From NCBI RefSeq assembly GCF_901933205.1, contig NC_044576.1, forward strand, positions 12,743,024 to 12,807,023: a stretch of DNA of 64,000 nt. The letters run 5' to 3'. This document shows, piece by piece, positions 63,463 through 64,000 of the stretch. The position numbers and the translations under genes were made by a program. The DNA is from Camarhynchus parvulus (lineage: Eukaryota > Chordata > Aves > Passeriformes > Thraupidae). Position 1 is the first letter of the stretch. Every line of letters starts with the position of its first letter. Under the pieces are notes generated by a model, which saw only the letters and a list, made by a program, of their open reading frames with translations, had not been told where the DNA came from and ran no database searches.

Positions 63463-64000
63463 CTATTACACATGCAATTAGGAGGCCACTGACATCAAGA
63501 TTGCTCATATTTTTCAGGCCTCACAGAAGCCAGTTGCTAAGTCTGATTTTTGTTGCTGCAGTGATTGGTACCTGTATTAGACTGGCAAAATTACTTTTCC
63601 ACATGGTTGGGTAACACAGAAAACTGTTAATATTTTCCCTCTTTCTCTTCTTTTATTTCTCTGGTGATGGTAATGTAGGCACATTCTGTGCATAGTGAAT
63701 TTTAAGCAGTGCTTGAATGTGAATTTTGGAACTGAAGCAACTGGGGACAGAAGCACACATTACTGTTCCCTTGCAAGTGTTCTTGGAATAGCTGTCAAGG
63801 ACGAAGCACACAGCTCCTTCTGGTGTCTGGCTTCTGTGGGGAAGATTTAATTTCAAGCATTCAGGAGAATGCTGCTTTAGTGAACAGTTTGGATTTTTAC
63901 TGATGGCATTATCATTTGGTATGCATAAGTAGGATGTTTTAAGTGGGATCACTGTTAAGTTTCCTTGCTGGCTCATGACCGGTTGTTGCTAAGAGATGTT

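Larger units (their letters stand above)
49955..64000. other. Long non-coding stretch to the window end
   Basis: About 14 kb with no recognised exon. The longest frames are 139 codons (56252-56671 plus) and 123 codons (62612-62983 plus, 62833-63204 minus), none with a known motif. Frames on both strands overlap at 58851-59254, again without similarity to a family I know. The section 60000-60260 is richer in G+C and CpG than its surroundings. Small repeats and hairpins are listed separately. Confidence 0.55.

Overview
The window looks like non-coding DNA from a bird nucleus, most likely a passerine. It is AT-rich, CpG-depleted and full of stop codons. The repeats point to the clade. There is a CR1 3' end on the minus strand near 5.5 kb. 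A tRNA-Ile-derived SINE with a CR1-type tail at 10.03-10.17 kb has the structure of TguSINE1, known from zebra finch and relatives. Three short LTR-type sequences lie at 27.8, 43.5 and 49.4 kb; the last closely resembles a common avian ERV LTR. All family names come from memory of the consensus sequences, not from a database search.

I recognise no protein-coding gene or exon. The open frames are short or, at 190-192 codons, have no recognisable domain, so I list none as CDS. I found no tRNA, rRNA, snRNA or miRNA gene, no CRISPR array and no operon-like structure. The plain reading is a long intron or an intergenic stretch.

Layout. 1-240 is CpG-rich and may be the edge of a CpG-island promoter lying mostly outside the window. 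241-10030 is single-copy AT-rich sequence with a CR1 remnant, a hairpin at 1295-1325 and a possible poly(A) signal at 8760. 10031-10172 is the SINE. 10173-27842 is mostly featureless, with inverted repeats at 16.4 and 18.2 kb and a diverged three-copy 58-bp array at 26.35 kb. 27843-28124 is a probable solo LTR. 28125-43530 holds an isolated CpG-rich patch near 38.1 kb and a 23-bp near-palindrome at 39.3 kb. 43536-43911 is an LTR-like insertion between direct repeats. 49410-49949 is a solo LTR with a near-perfect 5-bp target duplication. The remainder is single-copy, with small direct repeats at 53.7 and 61.3 kb, a possible non-coding exon end at 60.08 kb and a cluster of nested hairpins at 63.0 kb.

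By eye the plus strand has more T than A and more G than C, the skew usually left by transcription of the plus strand, but I did not compute it. The most unusual structure is the hairpin cluster at 63004-63079. I see no evidence of a new multi-gene system.
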